A stretch of DNA of 64,000 nucleotides from contig JBMHBT010000011.1 of NCBI GenBank assembly GCA_049890275.1, positions 1-64,000 on the forward strand, given 5' to 3'. The notes below the pieces were generated by a model. That model made no database searches, had not been told where the DNA came from, and saw nothing but the letters and a program-made list of their open reading frames with translations. This document shows positions 54,005 through 63,163 of this stretch, piece by piece (positions within the stretch are counted from its first letter, which is position 1; every line of letters begins with the position of its first letter). The DNA comes from UBA7374 sp049890275. GTDB taxonomy: Bacteria > Verrucomicrobiota > Verrucomicrobiia > Opitutales > Coraliomargaritaceae. The position numbers and the translations under genes are program-made.

Positions 54005-55831
54005 TTACAATTTAAGTTTTTTATCGTCGGCACCTGGAGCAAAATGACTGCGATAAATTTTTGTACCGGTCGCTTTTGTCCCTTTGCCCCAGTTGATTTC
54101 CACCCGATTGTCACCCAATACGATTGAAACCAGCTTCTATTTCATCGCCCGAGCAATCCGCTCGTATTCTTTATTATAGGCCAAATTATTGATTTCATTG
54201 GGATCGTTTACACTGTGGTAAAGAGCGGGATCCAGATCCTCCCAATCCGCATGAAGTGCCCAATCCATATCCTCTCCTCGCCTTTTATGCGGACGAGTCT
54301 GCATTGAAAAAACATATTCTTTCGTCCGAATGTAAGCACGCGGGCCCGTGACTGCGTGGCTCTCTCCAATCACGTAGTCTCGAGCAGGAATTCTTCCGGA
54401 AGTAATCTCCGCAAGATCGTACCCATCCAGATATTGATTTTTTTCACTCTCCAAATCTTCACCGGCCGCTGCCAAAAAAGTCGGTGCTAGATCAACAAAT
54501 TCGACGTAGTCAGTCACCACTCTTCCAGCAGGAAACTTTTTCTTGTCTGAAGAAACAACGATGATGGGGTTATGGCTATCCACCTCCCAGGGAGTAAATT
54601 TGGAGTACGCCCCGTGCTCGTTGAGCTTCCAACCGTGATCACCACAAACGTAAACAATCATCCAGGGTTGATCCAAATCTTCGCAATACTCGATAAATGC
54701 ATCTGCCGACTGCCCAACTAAATCATCACCATAGGCACAAAAGGCATAATAATCCTGAATCATCTGCAATTTCTGCTCGTCCGTTAAATCATCCGAGTAA
54801 CTCACTTTGACCTGTCTCTTCAATTGCTTTGGCATGGTCTCCCACTCCTGCTGAGTGAACTTTGGCAATTTGTATTCCTGCCTGCGGAAGCGCTCCCAGT
54901 ACTCACGGGGAGGGAGTACCGGAGTATGTGGGAAGTCATAGCCAATATGTAAGAATAAAGGCTTGGAAGAATCCACCCCCGAATAAGTCGTCTTCCCAAA
55001 CTGAAAATCCTTATCCTTATTTTTCAGTACATCTTTGAGGGCTTTGGTGTAAAAACCGTCTCTTGTATTTCCCGCTTTCCGAGGGCTGACACCACCCAAA
55101 ATTCCGGGCGTGAAGACCGTAGCCGGCAGATCTTTTTTCGGCTTACGCAATAGATTCAGCTTTTCCGATGCTTCCTTTGCCATTCCAGAAAACTGAGGAT
55201 TCTCGTTTTCTAACTGCTCAGAAATATAAAAAGTTTGGCCGTCGTCCGAGGTCAAAAACTCAACACTCTGAATCGGGTTTTTCAGTTGCTGACCATCGAT
55301 CTCCTTTATCGGCCCCATCTTTCCCCACTCCGCTAATCCCTCTTCAGCCAGTGTTCGAAAATAGATATCCGTCTGGTACAGAGAAGGCTTTATCGCGCGA
55401 CCGTTTTTTACCGTGCGAAGCCGAACCCCCAGCTTCCCCACATGTACCGTTTGGTAGCCTTGCTCTACCATCCGCTCCGGTACAGTTGGCCGGCAATGTT
55501 CGGCATTGTTATTATGGTACTCGAATTCATAGACCCCGGAACGAAAGGGATAACGACCATAATGCATCGAAGCACGAGACGGTGCGCAGCCCTGTGCCTG
55601 ACAATAAGCATGGATAAAAGTCGTGCCCATTGCTGCCAAAAGATCTGTTAGTGGCGACTCTACATAGCCCAAGGCACTCATCTCTCGCCAGTGGAGCATT
55701 TGATTGAACGCACGAATGGAGTGATAGCGGTGATCATCCGTCACAATCCATAAAATATTGGGCTTCGTGTTTTCAGCATGAACCGAAGCAATCGACAGAA
55801 GCAATGCAGGTAGTAATAAAAGTCATTTCAT
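54005..55831 (-). pseudogene. Secreted type I sulfatase with two in-frame stop codons
   Basis: The frame from ATG 55831 to TAA 54005 (609 codons) is a complete sulfatase except for TGA at codon 3 (55825-55823) and TAG at 54139-54137. Between them 554 codons are intact: NTKPNILWIVTDDHRYHS with metal ligands, the formylglycine site in GCAPSRASMHYGRYP, VGKLGVR, PLFLHIGYDFPHTPVLPP, VCGDHGWKLNEHGAYSKFTPWE. After the TAG the frame continues KLVSIVLGDNRVEINWGKG ... FAPGADDKK, the usual sulfatase C-terminus, so about 43 codons follow the stop. The TGA breaks the signal peptide (M-K-stop-LLLLPALLLSIASVHA). A TTG at 55804 could start a 555-residue product, but it would lack a proper export signal. It may be early decay or readthrough. 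Confidence 0.75.
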
Positions 55832-55864
55832 CCAATTGAGTGGGTTGTTCAAGCTGCCCTGTTT

Positions 55865-57610
55865 CTAAATCACTGTAGCAGTATTAAAAATTCGCTTCAC
55901 GACTTTATAAGCAAGCTTCGGTCGACGATATTCATCCAGTATGCCTTTATTATTGTAGGACCGAGGTCGACGTAACGCAAAGAAACCGTTATAAGTGCGA
56001 CAGTCACAAAATTGCCACAAGCCAACGCCAGAAATAGCCTCGTTTTCAATCACTTCATTACAGACCTCAGCTAAATACTTGGATTGGTATTCCTCCGTCC
56101 ACATACCGCCAAGAGGATCACGATGGCCGTAGATCGCTCCGGCTCCAATTTCGCTGATCAAGAAAGGACGGTCATCCAGCCCCTTGGCTTTGAGTTTAGC
56201 AACCATCTCGCGAATATGCGGCACAATAAAATCACTGCGGTCCGCTCGATGATCCTCCTCCGGCGGATACCAACCAGGATATAAGTTGAAACAAATGACA
56301 TCGACTTGATCCAAGAAACGGTCCTGAAAATCCTTATTTGTCGCAGCGGCCACTAGGCGTGTAGAATCCAGCTTCTTGCAGAGATCCATTAAATCCGGGT
56401 AGAGCAAGTCCGCCTCTTCCAGATGACTTTCCGATTCATTTTGGAAACTCCAAATGATGATACTGGGATGATTCCAGTGTGCCTCAATCATTTCACGGGT
56501 TTGCTCCAAATTCAACTCGCGGTAGTAAGGATCCCTAAAATGTTCGGTTGTTTGCCCCCAACCGACAGACTCCTCCCAAACAAGAATTCCTAATTGATCA
56601 CATAAATCGAGAAATGAATCATCCTGTGGATAGTGACTGCCCCGAATGAAATTACAGCCTAGGTCCTTGATCAGCTGAAGGTCAGCTATTTGCTGTTGTA
56701 TGGGTACCGCCGCTCCAAATGTGGGGTGTGCCTCATGACGATTGAACCCTAACAACTTCAATGGCTCTCCGTTCAGTTGGAGCGCATTGCCCTTCGTTTC
56801 AACCGTTCGAATACCAAAACGAACCTGACGATCATCCGGCCCATAGGTCAGACGCAAAGTATGCAAATGGGGACTTTTCGGTGACCAGCATTCAAAATTG
56901 GGCACATCGGCTTGAAAAGTGATATGATTGGCTTCCAGCAAGGCTGAATATTGTTCTTCCTTATTATCATCAAAGGCATAGCCAATTTCCGCCTGCTTCG
57001 GAAGCGTACCTCCCAAAAAGACAGTGATGCCAACACGCCCGGTTTGGTAGTCTACCGTATCGATTTTAACATTCTCGATAAAGCAATCCGGTAAATAGTG
57101 TAGAGAAACTTCCCGAAAAATGCCCCCATAAAGATGATAGTCATGTTCTGGCTGAACCAGAGGGCAGGCTTCTTGATCAAACCGATTATCAACGTAAACT
57201 ATAAGTTCACGCTCCGCTTTTTCACTCAATGGAATATCACACCAAAAAGAAGAGTATGGCTTTCGATGTTCTGCTATTAACTCTCCATCGACAAAGACTC
57301 GGCCCCAAATCGACAGACCTCCAAAGTGTAGTCGTGCTTTGCTCTGCGCAGGAACTTTGATCGTGCGCTTGTAGAATGCTCCGCTGCGCGCTCCGAGGTG
57401 ATCAGGCATCATATCATAACAACCCGGCACATTGATAATATCCGGAAACGTTAAAGAAGCTGGATCTACAGCCTCCTGTTTTTGCTCCGACGAAAGTCGA
57501 TTGAATTCCCAGATGCCTCCTAAAGAGACTACGGTTCGTTTTTCATATTGTTGATAGATAGCCATATTGATTGGTCGATTATTCCAGTCCGGAAAGAGTA
57601 CCTTGGTCAA
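55865..57610 (-). CDS. Cytoplasmic GH2 glycoside hydrolase (beta-glucuronidase/galactosidase type)
   Basis: A 581-residue retaining glycosidase with no signal peptide. The sugar-binding sandwich comes first (VSLGGIWEFNRLSSEQ, GAFYKRTIKVPAQSKARLHFGGLSIWGRVFVDGE), then an Ig-like domain, then the TIM barrel with LLGFNRHEAHPTFG, GCNFIRGSHYPQDDSFLDLCDQLGILVWEE, WSFQNESESH (acid/base Glu) and FLISEIGAGAIYGHRDP (nucleophile Glu). Sequence type is close to beta-glucuronidase and compact beta-galactosidase; the sugar is unknown. The start is uncertain: TTG 57610 or ATG 57565 (MAIYQQYEKR); neither has a clear ribosome site. It precedes the sulfatase by 34 bp, same strand. Confidence 0.85.
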   Translation of the reverse strand: MTKVLFPDWNNRPINMAIYQQYEKRTVVSLGGIWEFNRLSSEQKQEAVDPASLTFPDIINVPGCYDMMPDHLGARSGAFYKRTIKVPAQSKARLHFGGLSIWGRVFVDGELIAEHRKPYSSFWCDIPLSEKAERELIVYVDNRFDQEACPLVQPEHDYHLYGGIFREVSLHYLPDCFIENVKIDTVDYQTGRVGITVFLGGTLPKQAEIGYAFDDNKEEQYSALLEANHITFQADVPNFECWSPKSPHLHTLRLTYGPDDRQVRFGIRTVETKGNALQLNGEPLKLLGFNRHEAHPTFGAAVPIQQQIADLQLIKDLGCNFIRGSHYPQDDSFLDLCDQLGILVWEESVGWGQTTEHFRDPYYRELNLEQTREMIEAHWNHPSIIIWSFQNESESHLEEADLLYPDLMDLCKKLDSTRLVAAATNKDFQDRFLDQVDVICFNLYPGWYPPEEDHRADRSDFIVPHIREMVAKLKAKGLDDRPFLISEIGAGAIYGHRDPLGGMWTEEYQSKYLAEVCNEVIENEAISGVGLWQFCDCRTYNGFFALRRPRSYNNKGILDEYRRPKLAYKVVKRIFNTATVI

Positions 57611-58001
57611 TCCAACTCGTGGGCATTCGCTCCATCAACAGAACAGCACGAAAACGGGTACAAACGGAAGCCGGCATACATGTACGTTCCCAACCCTTTT
57701 ACGCCAATCAATTCGTCAAGAGTGTCTTGGCTCATTTAGAACCGAGATATTTTCAAACACAGTATGCCTAATTAACAGTGCTGGAGATAACATACTTCAT
57801 TCCTGAACCAAAGACAACAGTCGCTCGCTAAAAACACGGTATCATGACAGAAAAAAACTTTGCTGAGGGGATCCAGAAGCCGAAGTCCATTCTTCCTGTA
57901 GCATTCCCAGTGTTACTTTTTCATTTAACCAAAATATAATACTATCCATATATAGTGATGAAATTGTAGACGAACAAAAGGACACTTCTTATGTATAATT
58001 C
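57611..58001. other. 391-bp intergenic control region
   Basis: No gene is firmly supported. A 42-codon minus-strand frame (57735 to 57607, MSQDTLDELIGVKG...) overlaps the GH2 start and lacks a ribosome site. The right end holds AAAGGAC followed by ATG TAT AAT TCA TGA, a four-residue frame whose stop overlaps the next start (ATGA at 58002), suggesting translational coupling or chance. TATAAT at 57994-57999 lies too close to the start to be an ordinary -10 box. Confidence 0.35.
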
Positions 58002-59342
58002 ATGAACCGAATGAGTCCTCATCAAGTTACCCGCAGAAATTTCCTCAAATCCTCTATTGGCGTAGCGAGCGCGATTGGTTTCCCGACGCTTATCCCAGCC
58101 AGTGCTCTGGGCAAGAATGGTGCGGTGGCTCCCAGCAACCGGGTCAACATTGGTGTGATCGGTTGCGGACAGCGGTCCATGAGTTGTTGGGGCTATAAAA
58201 ACTATGCGAAATCAGAAATTGTCGCTGTCTGCGACCCCTTTCTGGAACGCAGAAAAGAGCGAGCTAAAGCCTGGGGCGTAGAGGCTCACTACAATGATTT
58301 TCGCGATCTTCTGGCCCGTGAGGATGTCGACGCAGTCAGTATATCCACTCCCGACCATTGGCATGTTCCGCTCTCTATTGCCGCAGCCCGCGCAGGTAAA
58401 GACGTCTACTGTGAAAAACCGCTGGGTCTAAGTATCGAACAGAATCTGGCCGCCCGAGAAATCACTCAAAAACACAAACGCGTCTTTCAGTACGGTACCC
58501 AACAACGCTCTATGGATGCCTGCCGGATGGGTCTGGAGTTAGTCCTCAATAGGCATATCGGGGATATTCGCGAAGTCCATGTTTGGGCCCCCGGAACCAG
58601 AGCAGGCGGCAATGCGACCGAAACTCCTGTACCGGAAGGGTTTGATTATGACCTTTGGCTGGGACCGGCACCCAAAGCTCCTTACTGTGAAGACCGTGTT
58701 GCTAATACCGGCGGCTGGTGGATCTACGACTATTCCATTGGATTCATCGGAGGCTGGGGCGCACATCCACTCGATATTCTACAATGGTGGGCAGATGAAA
58801 GTGGACTCGGGATTCCAGAAGAATACCAGACCACGGGGACTATTCCGAAAAAAGGCCTCTATGACACAGCTACAAACTGGCAGATGAAGGCCACTTACAA
58901 GAATGGGCTCCCAATGTACTTCATGGATACCCATTCAGCCAGAAACTCGAATGCCAACATTCCGGAAGGGCTGAAAGAATGCGTACAGGAAGTTGGTGAC
59001 GGTACATTCTTTCAGGGCTCTAAGGGATGGGTCAGCATCTCCCGTGGTGTTTTCAAAGCTTCCTCTGAAGAAATTCGCCGCAAGGCCAAAGACCCGGGAC
59101 CAATTCGCCTACCTTTTAGCCAAGCGCATATGGGTAATTTTGTGGATAGTATACTGACACGGGAACAACCGGTATCCAATCTGGATTCGGCCATTCGCTC
59201 CGATATAATCTCCCACATGGGCGATCTTTGTATTCGCACAGGAGAAACGCTTCGCTGGGATCCGAAGGAAGAGACGATTATTGGCAGTAATGATGCCATG
59301 AGCCGGATGCACCGACCGATGAGATCTCCATGGACACTGTAA
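58002..59342 (+). CDS. Tat-exported Gfo/Idh/MocA family oxidoreductase
   Basis: A 446-residue NAD(P)-dependent sugar oxidoreductase. The Tat motif VTRRNFLKSSIGVASAIGFP precedes the mature protein. The nucleotide-binding fold follows (VNIGVIGCGQRSMSCWGYKN; VAVCDPFLERRKERAKAW), then STPDHWHVPLSIAAARAGKDVYCEKP with the catalytic-type Lys in CEKPLGLS. The C-terminal domain holds PVPEGFDYDLWLGPAPKAPY, a feature of the Verrucomicrobia/Planctomycete group. Substrate unknown. The next gene starts inside its last codons (59330), so the two are coupled. An alternative start is ATG 58011. Confidence 0.88.
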   Translation: MNRMSPHQVTRRNFLKSSIGVASAIGFPTLIPASALGKNGAVAPSNRVNIGVIGCGQRSMSCWGYKNYAKSEIVAVCDPFLERRKERAKAWGVEAHYNDFRDLLAREDVDAVSISTPDHWHVPLSIAAARAGKDVYCEKPLGLSIEQNLAAREITQKHKRVFQYGTQQRSMDACRMGLELVLNRHIGDIREVHVWAPGTRAGGNATETPVPEGFDYDLWLGPAPKAPYCEDRVANTGGWWIYDYSIGFIGGWGAHPLDILQWWADESGLGIPEEYQTTGTIPKKGLYDTATNWQMKATYKNGLPMYFMDTHSARNSNANIPEGLKECVQEVGDGTFFQGSKGWVSISRGVFKASSEEIRRKAKDPGPIRLPFSQAHMGNFVDSILTREQPVSNLDSAIRSDIISHMGDLCIRTGETLRWDPKEETIIGSNDAMSRMHRPMRSPWTL

Positions 59343-61669
59343 AGAGCCAACTGTTTGTAAACTTCCGCCTCATTATCAGTGCCCTGACCTGCCTGTGTGG
59401 CAGCGTTGCTGGAGATTCCCATGAAGAACTGGTCCAAAAGGGAAACGCTACAAGCTTTCAATCGGATGGTACAGTACTGTGGACGTACCACCATGATTCG
59501 GCTCAAGGAAAGCCTTACCTTCACCCTTTAGCCGACACAAGCGGAGAGGTTTACACCGACCTGCGCCCATCGGATCATCCGTGGCACCGGGGACTCTGGT
59601 TCTCCTGGAAAACAATCAATGGAGTCAATTACTGGGAAGAAGACCAAACCACCGGTCTTTCAGACGGGTGGACGAAACTTCTTTCAACAGAGTGCCGAGT
59701 ATCAGAAGAAAACACAGCGCACTTTTTCCAAGACCTGGCCTACGCTCCATCTCAGAAAGCCAATCCAGTTCTGACAGAAAAACGCTCCATCCGCATCTCT
59801 GCTCCAGATGCGGATGGTACCTACATGATTGACTGGGATTCTACCTTCCTAGCGGTTGACGGCGAGGTATCGCTCAGTCGTACACCTGTTGTCGGCGAAG
59901 AGAACGGAAAGACATACGGTGGCTATGCCGGCCTCTCTTTGCGCATGAATAAGGAGATGCGCACAGGAGAGTTTTTGAATGCAAATAAGGCAATCGGGCG
60001 CGAAGGGCATGCGACCCCTTCGCCTTGGTCTCTCTTTAATAAGAAAGCCGGAGGTAGCTTGCTCTTCATGGATCATCCGGAGAATCGTAGGCACCCAAAT
60101 AAATGGTATCTATCCACAGGTATGCCATACGTTAGTCCCGCTGTTTTATTCGATTCATCCCTGACTCTAGGGGCCAAAGAAACACTTCGACTCCGCTATC
60201 GTATCCGAGTCAGCCCAAAATCACTAAGGCCCGAGCAAGCCGATTCTATTTGGGCTGCTTGGACGAAAAAAAAGCCCAATATACTGTTTATCAGTATCGA
60301 CGACATGCGGCCTCAAACGGCAGCTTACGGCCACTCCATCATGGTGACCCCAAATCTGGATCAGTTGGCGGCAGAAGGACGTCTCTTCAACCGCCACTAT
60401 GCACAGGTAGCCACTTGCGGCCCCTCCAGGGGATGTCTGCTCAGCGGAAAAAATCTCACCCAGAAATCGGACATCAATCACGGGCACTTCGGGCGAACAC
60501 TGCGGGCCAAACCCGAGTCGGATCAACCGGAAACCTTCATTCACCACTTTAAACAAAATGGATATTACACCGTGGGCATGGGAAAAATCAGCCATAGTGG
60601 AAGCGGTGGATTTTACAATAAAGAGACCAAGAAATTCACACTGGAGCTCCCCTACAGTTGGAATGAATATATGGGAGACGAAGGAAGTCGATGGGGGCCA
60701 CAACCACTGGTTCATGCCTATGCCTTTGGTAAAACCAGAGAAACCCACGACTTGCCACCCTATGAATGCGCGAAAGTTGCCGATGAAGATTATCCGGACG
60801 GGCGACTTGCGGATCGAGCTGTTCGCAAACTGGATCAACTGGCTAAACAAGAACAACCTTTCTTTTTGGCTGTTGGGTTTTACAAGCCGCACCTGCCCTT
60901 TGCCGCTCCAAAAAAATATTGGGACTTTTATCAAGCGAACGAAATACCGATCTCGCCCAATCCGGATTTACCCGAAGCAGTCAGTCCAGTCTTCCTACAC
61001 TCCAGCAATGAGTTTTTCGGGCAATATCGCGGCGGCTGGGAAAGAGGAGGTGCGGGAAAACGTTTGTCCGACAATTACGCAAGAGAAGTCATCCACGGCC
61101 ACTTTGCCTCTATTTCTTATATGGATGCACAACTGGGTAAAGTGTTGGCTAAACTCAAATCGACCGGACTCGACCAAAACACTATAGTCGTCGTCTGGGG
61201 CGACCATGGTTGGCATCTGGGGGACCATACGATTTGGGGCAAACACAGTTCGTTTGAACGGGCTCTCAAATCCATCTTACTGGTAAAGACTCCGGAACAA
61301 AAACGTCCGGGTACGGCAACGAATGCTCTTGTCGCCAGTATTGATCTGTACCCGACTCTCTGTGAGCTCACAGGCCTGCCAAAACCTTCCGGATTGGAGG
61401 GGAAGAGCTTTCTATCAGCTATCCTGAACCCAAATGCGCCGGGAAAGGATACTGTCATCAGCTACTGGCGAGATATCCTGAGCGTACGTACTGAGCAGTA
61501 CCGTATGGCACTTTTTAATAATGGGAAAAGACAGGAGGTCATGCTTTTCGATCACCAAGCCGATCCGCACGAGACTACAAATATAGCCAAGCAAAACCCG
61601 GAGCTGGTTCAAAAGCTAACCCAGATCCTACAAAAAGAAAACCGTGGTTACTTGCCTCAGATTCATTAA
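59330..61669 (+). CDS. Fusion of a DUF6807 (PmoA-like) domain and a sulfatase
   Basis: A 779-residue exported protein. A signal peptide (LIISALTCLCGSVAG) is followed by a DUF6807/PmoA-like domain (residues about 35-305: HPLADTSGEVYTDLRPSDHPWHRGLWFSWK, GVNYWEEDQT). The second half from about residue 313 is a sulfatase: KPNILFISIDDMRPQTAAYG (metal Asps), CGPSRGCLLSG (formylglycine at about Cys363), FFLAVGFYKPHLPFAAPKKYW, VVWGDHGWHLGDHTIWGKHS and YPTLCELTGLPKP. It is most like iduronate-2-sulfatase-type enzymes. These two families are usually separate proteins that share neighbourhoods. The junction (near 60266-60273) sits on an A8 run, and the sulfatase lacks its own signal peptide. The whole may be an in-frame fusion of neighbouring genes. 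It overlaps the upstream gene by 13 bp. Confidence 0.85.
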   Translation: MDTVKSQLFVNFRLIISALTCLCGSVAGDSHEELVQKGNATSFQSDGTVLWTYHHDSAQGKPYLHPLADTSGEVYTDLRPSDHPWHRGLWFSWKTINGVNYWEEDQTTGLSDGWTKLLSTECRVSEENTAHFFQDLAYAPSQKANPVLTEKRSIRISAPDADGTYMIDWDSTFLAVDGEVSLSRTPVVGEENGKTYGGYAGLSLRMNKEMRTGEFLNANKAIGREGHATPSPWSLFNKKAGGSLLFMDHPENRRHPNKWYLSTGMPYVSPAVLFDSSLTLGAKETLRLRYRIRVSPKSLRPEQADSIWAAWTKKKPNILFISIDDMRPQTAAYGHSIMVTPNLDQLAAEGRLFNRHYAQVATCGPSRGCLLSGKNLTQKSDINHGHFGRTLRAKPESDQPETFIHHFKQNGYYTVGMGKISHSGSGGFYNKETKKFTLELPYSWNEYMGDEGSRWGPQPLVHAYAFGKTRETHDLPPYECAKVADEDYPDGRLADRAVRKLDQLAKQEQPFFLAVGFYKPHLPFAAPKKYWDFYQANEIPISPNPDLPEAVSPVFLHSSNEFFGQYRGGWERGGAGKRLSDNYAREVIHGHFASISYMDAQLGKVLAKLKSTGLDQNTIVVVWGDHGWHLGDHTIWGKHSSFERALKSILLVKTPEQKRPGTATNALVASIDLYPTLCELTGLPKPSGLEGKSFLSAILNPNAPGKDTVISYWRDILSVRTEQYRMALFNNGKRQEVMLFDHQADPHETTNIAKQNPELVQKLTQILQKENRGYLPQIH

Positions 61670-61769
61670 TGCATTCACACTTGGGTACTCGGATGTATGT
61701 ACCGCCAACCCCTTGATGAAGGTATAGTGAATAGCAGTCTACCAACACCCCAAATGAACCCGATATTCC

Positions 61770-63146
61770 ATGAACCGTAGAGACTTCGTCAGGAAATCCA
61801 CGACTCTGGCTGCCGGGGCCTCCTTATTGCCGCGCTTCAGTATTGGAAAACCCGGAACTTCCGCCAACAGCAAGCTGAACATCGCGATGATCGGGGCGGG
61901 TAATATTGCCCAAATGGCGTATGGTGGATGCCGCAGCGAAAACATTGTCGCATTGGCTGATGTAGACGCTCGTCAATTTCATCAACATAAAGAGAGATTC
62001 CCTGAAATTGAAAACGCGAAAAAATTCACCGACTTCCGGGTCATGCTCGATAAAATGGGTAAGGATATTGACGCCGTATGCATCAATACTCCCGACCACA
62101 CTCACTTTGTTGCCACGATCGATGCCATGCAACGCAGCAAGCACGTGATCACGCAAAAACCGTTGACGCATAATATCTGGCAGGCACGCACACTCCGAAA
62201 AGCAAAACATAAATACGGAGTGGTCACAAACATGTGTAACCAAGGCCATACCTTTGATGGCATCCGACAGATGCGTGAATGGTATGAAGCGGATGTATTC
62301 GGACAAATTACCGAAGTACACATGGGATTCAGTGGACCGAATTGGGAAGCCAAAGCGTTTTCCTTACCCCCTCAGGTACCTCTGGAAAAAGAAAAAATTC
62401 CCGCAGAATTAAACTGGGATCTTTTTCTAGGTCCTGTACATGACCGTCCTTACAATGGAATCTTTCATCCTATGACCTGGCGCGGCTTTTATGATTTAGG
62501 TACGGGACAGTTCGGTGATTGGTTTTGTCATATTGGAGATGGAGCGGTTTGGATTCTCGATCTTTATGAACCTGTAGTTGTTGAATGTATCGAGCGCGGA
62601 GACACGCCTATGGAGGGAATGATTCCCCAGCACAGTGTGGTTCGCTACGACTTTCCGGCACGCGGCAACAAAGCACCCTGCTCCATGTACTGGTATGACG
62701 GCATGCGCAACGGTGGCACACGTATACCGACTCCAAAAGAATGGGATATTGGTAAACCACCTGCCACTGGCTCCTACTGGTACGGAACAAAACAAAACGG
62801 CTTCCTCGATCAACGTTCCAATCATCCTCGATTAACGACGGTGCAGGCCATGAAAGACTTCAATAAAGGAGAAGACATTTCCCAGACCTATGCACGTGTT
62901 ACCGGTGGCCCTTTTAAAGAATGGATACATGCGATCAAAGGCGAGGGCCCGGAACCGGGATCCAATTTCGATTATGCGGCCCCCATGACGGAAGTCGCTT
63001 TGATTGGCGTTTTGGCCCAACGATTTGGCGGACGGATCGAATGGCATCCGGAAAAAGGAATTCTCAATCGTCCGGAGCTCAATAGCTTCGTAAAAGAACC
63101 GGCTCGAAAAGGCTGGGAGTATGGTGAAACACTCTGGAACACATAA
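61770..63146 (+). CDS. Tat-exported Gfo/Idh/MocA family oxidoreductase
   Basis: A 458-residue NAD(P)-dependent oxidoreductase, second of this family here. Tat-like start MNRRDFVRKSTTLAAGASLLP; then LNIAMIGAGNIAQMAYGG, NTPDHTHFVATIDAMQRSKHVITQKPLTHNIWQAR, and a long C-terminal domain with LNWDLFLGPVHDRPYNGIFHPMTWRGFYDLGTGQFGDWFCHIGD. The NWDLFLGP motif places it near the class that accompanies DUF1080 proteins. Substrate unknown; likely a sugar in the periplasm. It is followed 17 bp later by the DUF1080 lipoprotein and preceded by a 100-bp gap. Confidence 0.88.
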   Translation: MNRRDFVRKSTTLAAGASLLPRFSIGKPGTSANSKLNIAMIGAGNIAQMAYGGCRSENIVALADVDARQFHQHKERFPEIENAKKFTDFRVMLDKMGKDIDAVCINTPDHTHFVATIDAMQRSKHVITQKPLTHNIWQARTLRKAKHKYGVVTNMCNQGHTFDGIRQMREWYEADVFGQITEVHMGFSGPNWEAKAFSLPPQVPLEKEKIPAELNWDLFLGPVHDRPYNGIFHPMTWRGFYDLGTGQFGDWFCHIGDGAVWILDLYEPVVVECIERGDTPMEGMIPQHSVVRYDFPARGNKAPCSMYWYDGMRNGGTRIPTPKEWDIGKPPATGSYWYGTKQNGFLDQRSNHPRLTTVQAMKDFNKGEDISQTYARVTGGPFKEWIHAIKGEGPEPGSNFDYAAPMTEVALIGVLAQRFGGRIEWHPEKGILNRPELNSFVKEPARKGWEYGETLWNT

Positions 63147-63163
63147 TTTTATCCACTGAAACA

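Noticed and set aside
57548..57806. Three overlapping plus-strand frames of about 60-80 codons
   Set aside because: They begin inside the antisense of the GH2 start and show no recognised domain; possible gene remnant but not supportable.
57994..57999. TATAAT as a -10 promoter box
   Set aside because: It lies two bases before the ATG at 58002, so a transcript from it would start at or past the start codon, and no -35 element lies at the proper distance.
60558..61187. 209-codon plus-strand frame inside the fusion gene
   Set aside because: Different frame of the sulfatase region; the sulfatase motifs are in the main frame.
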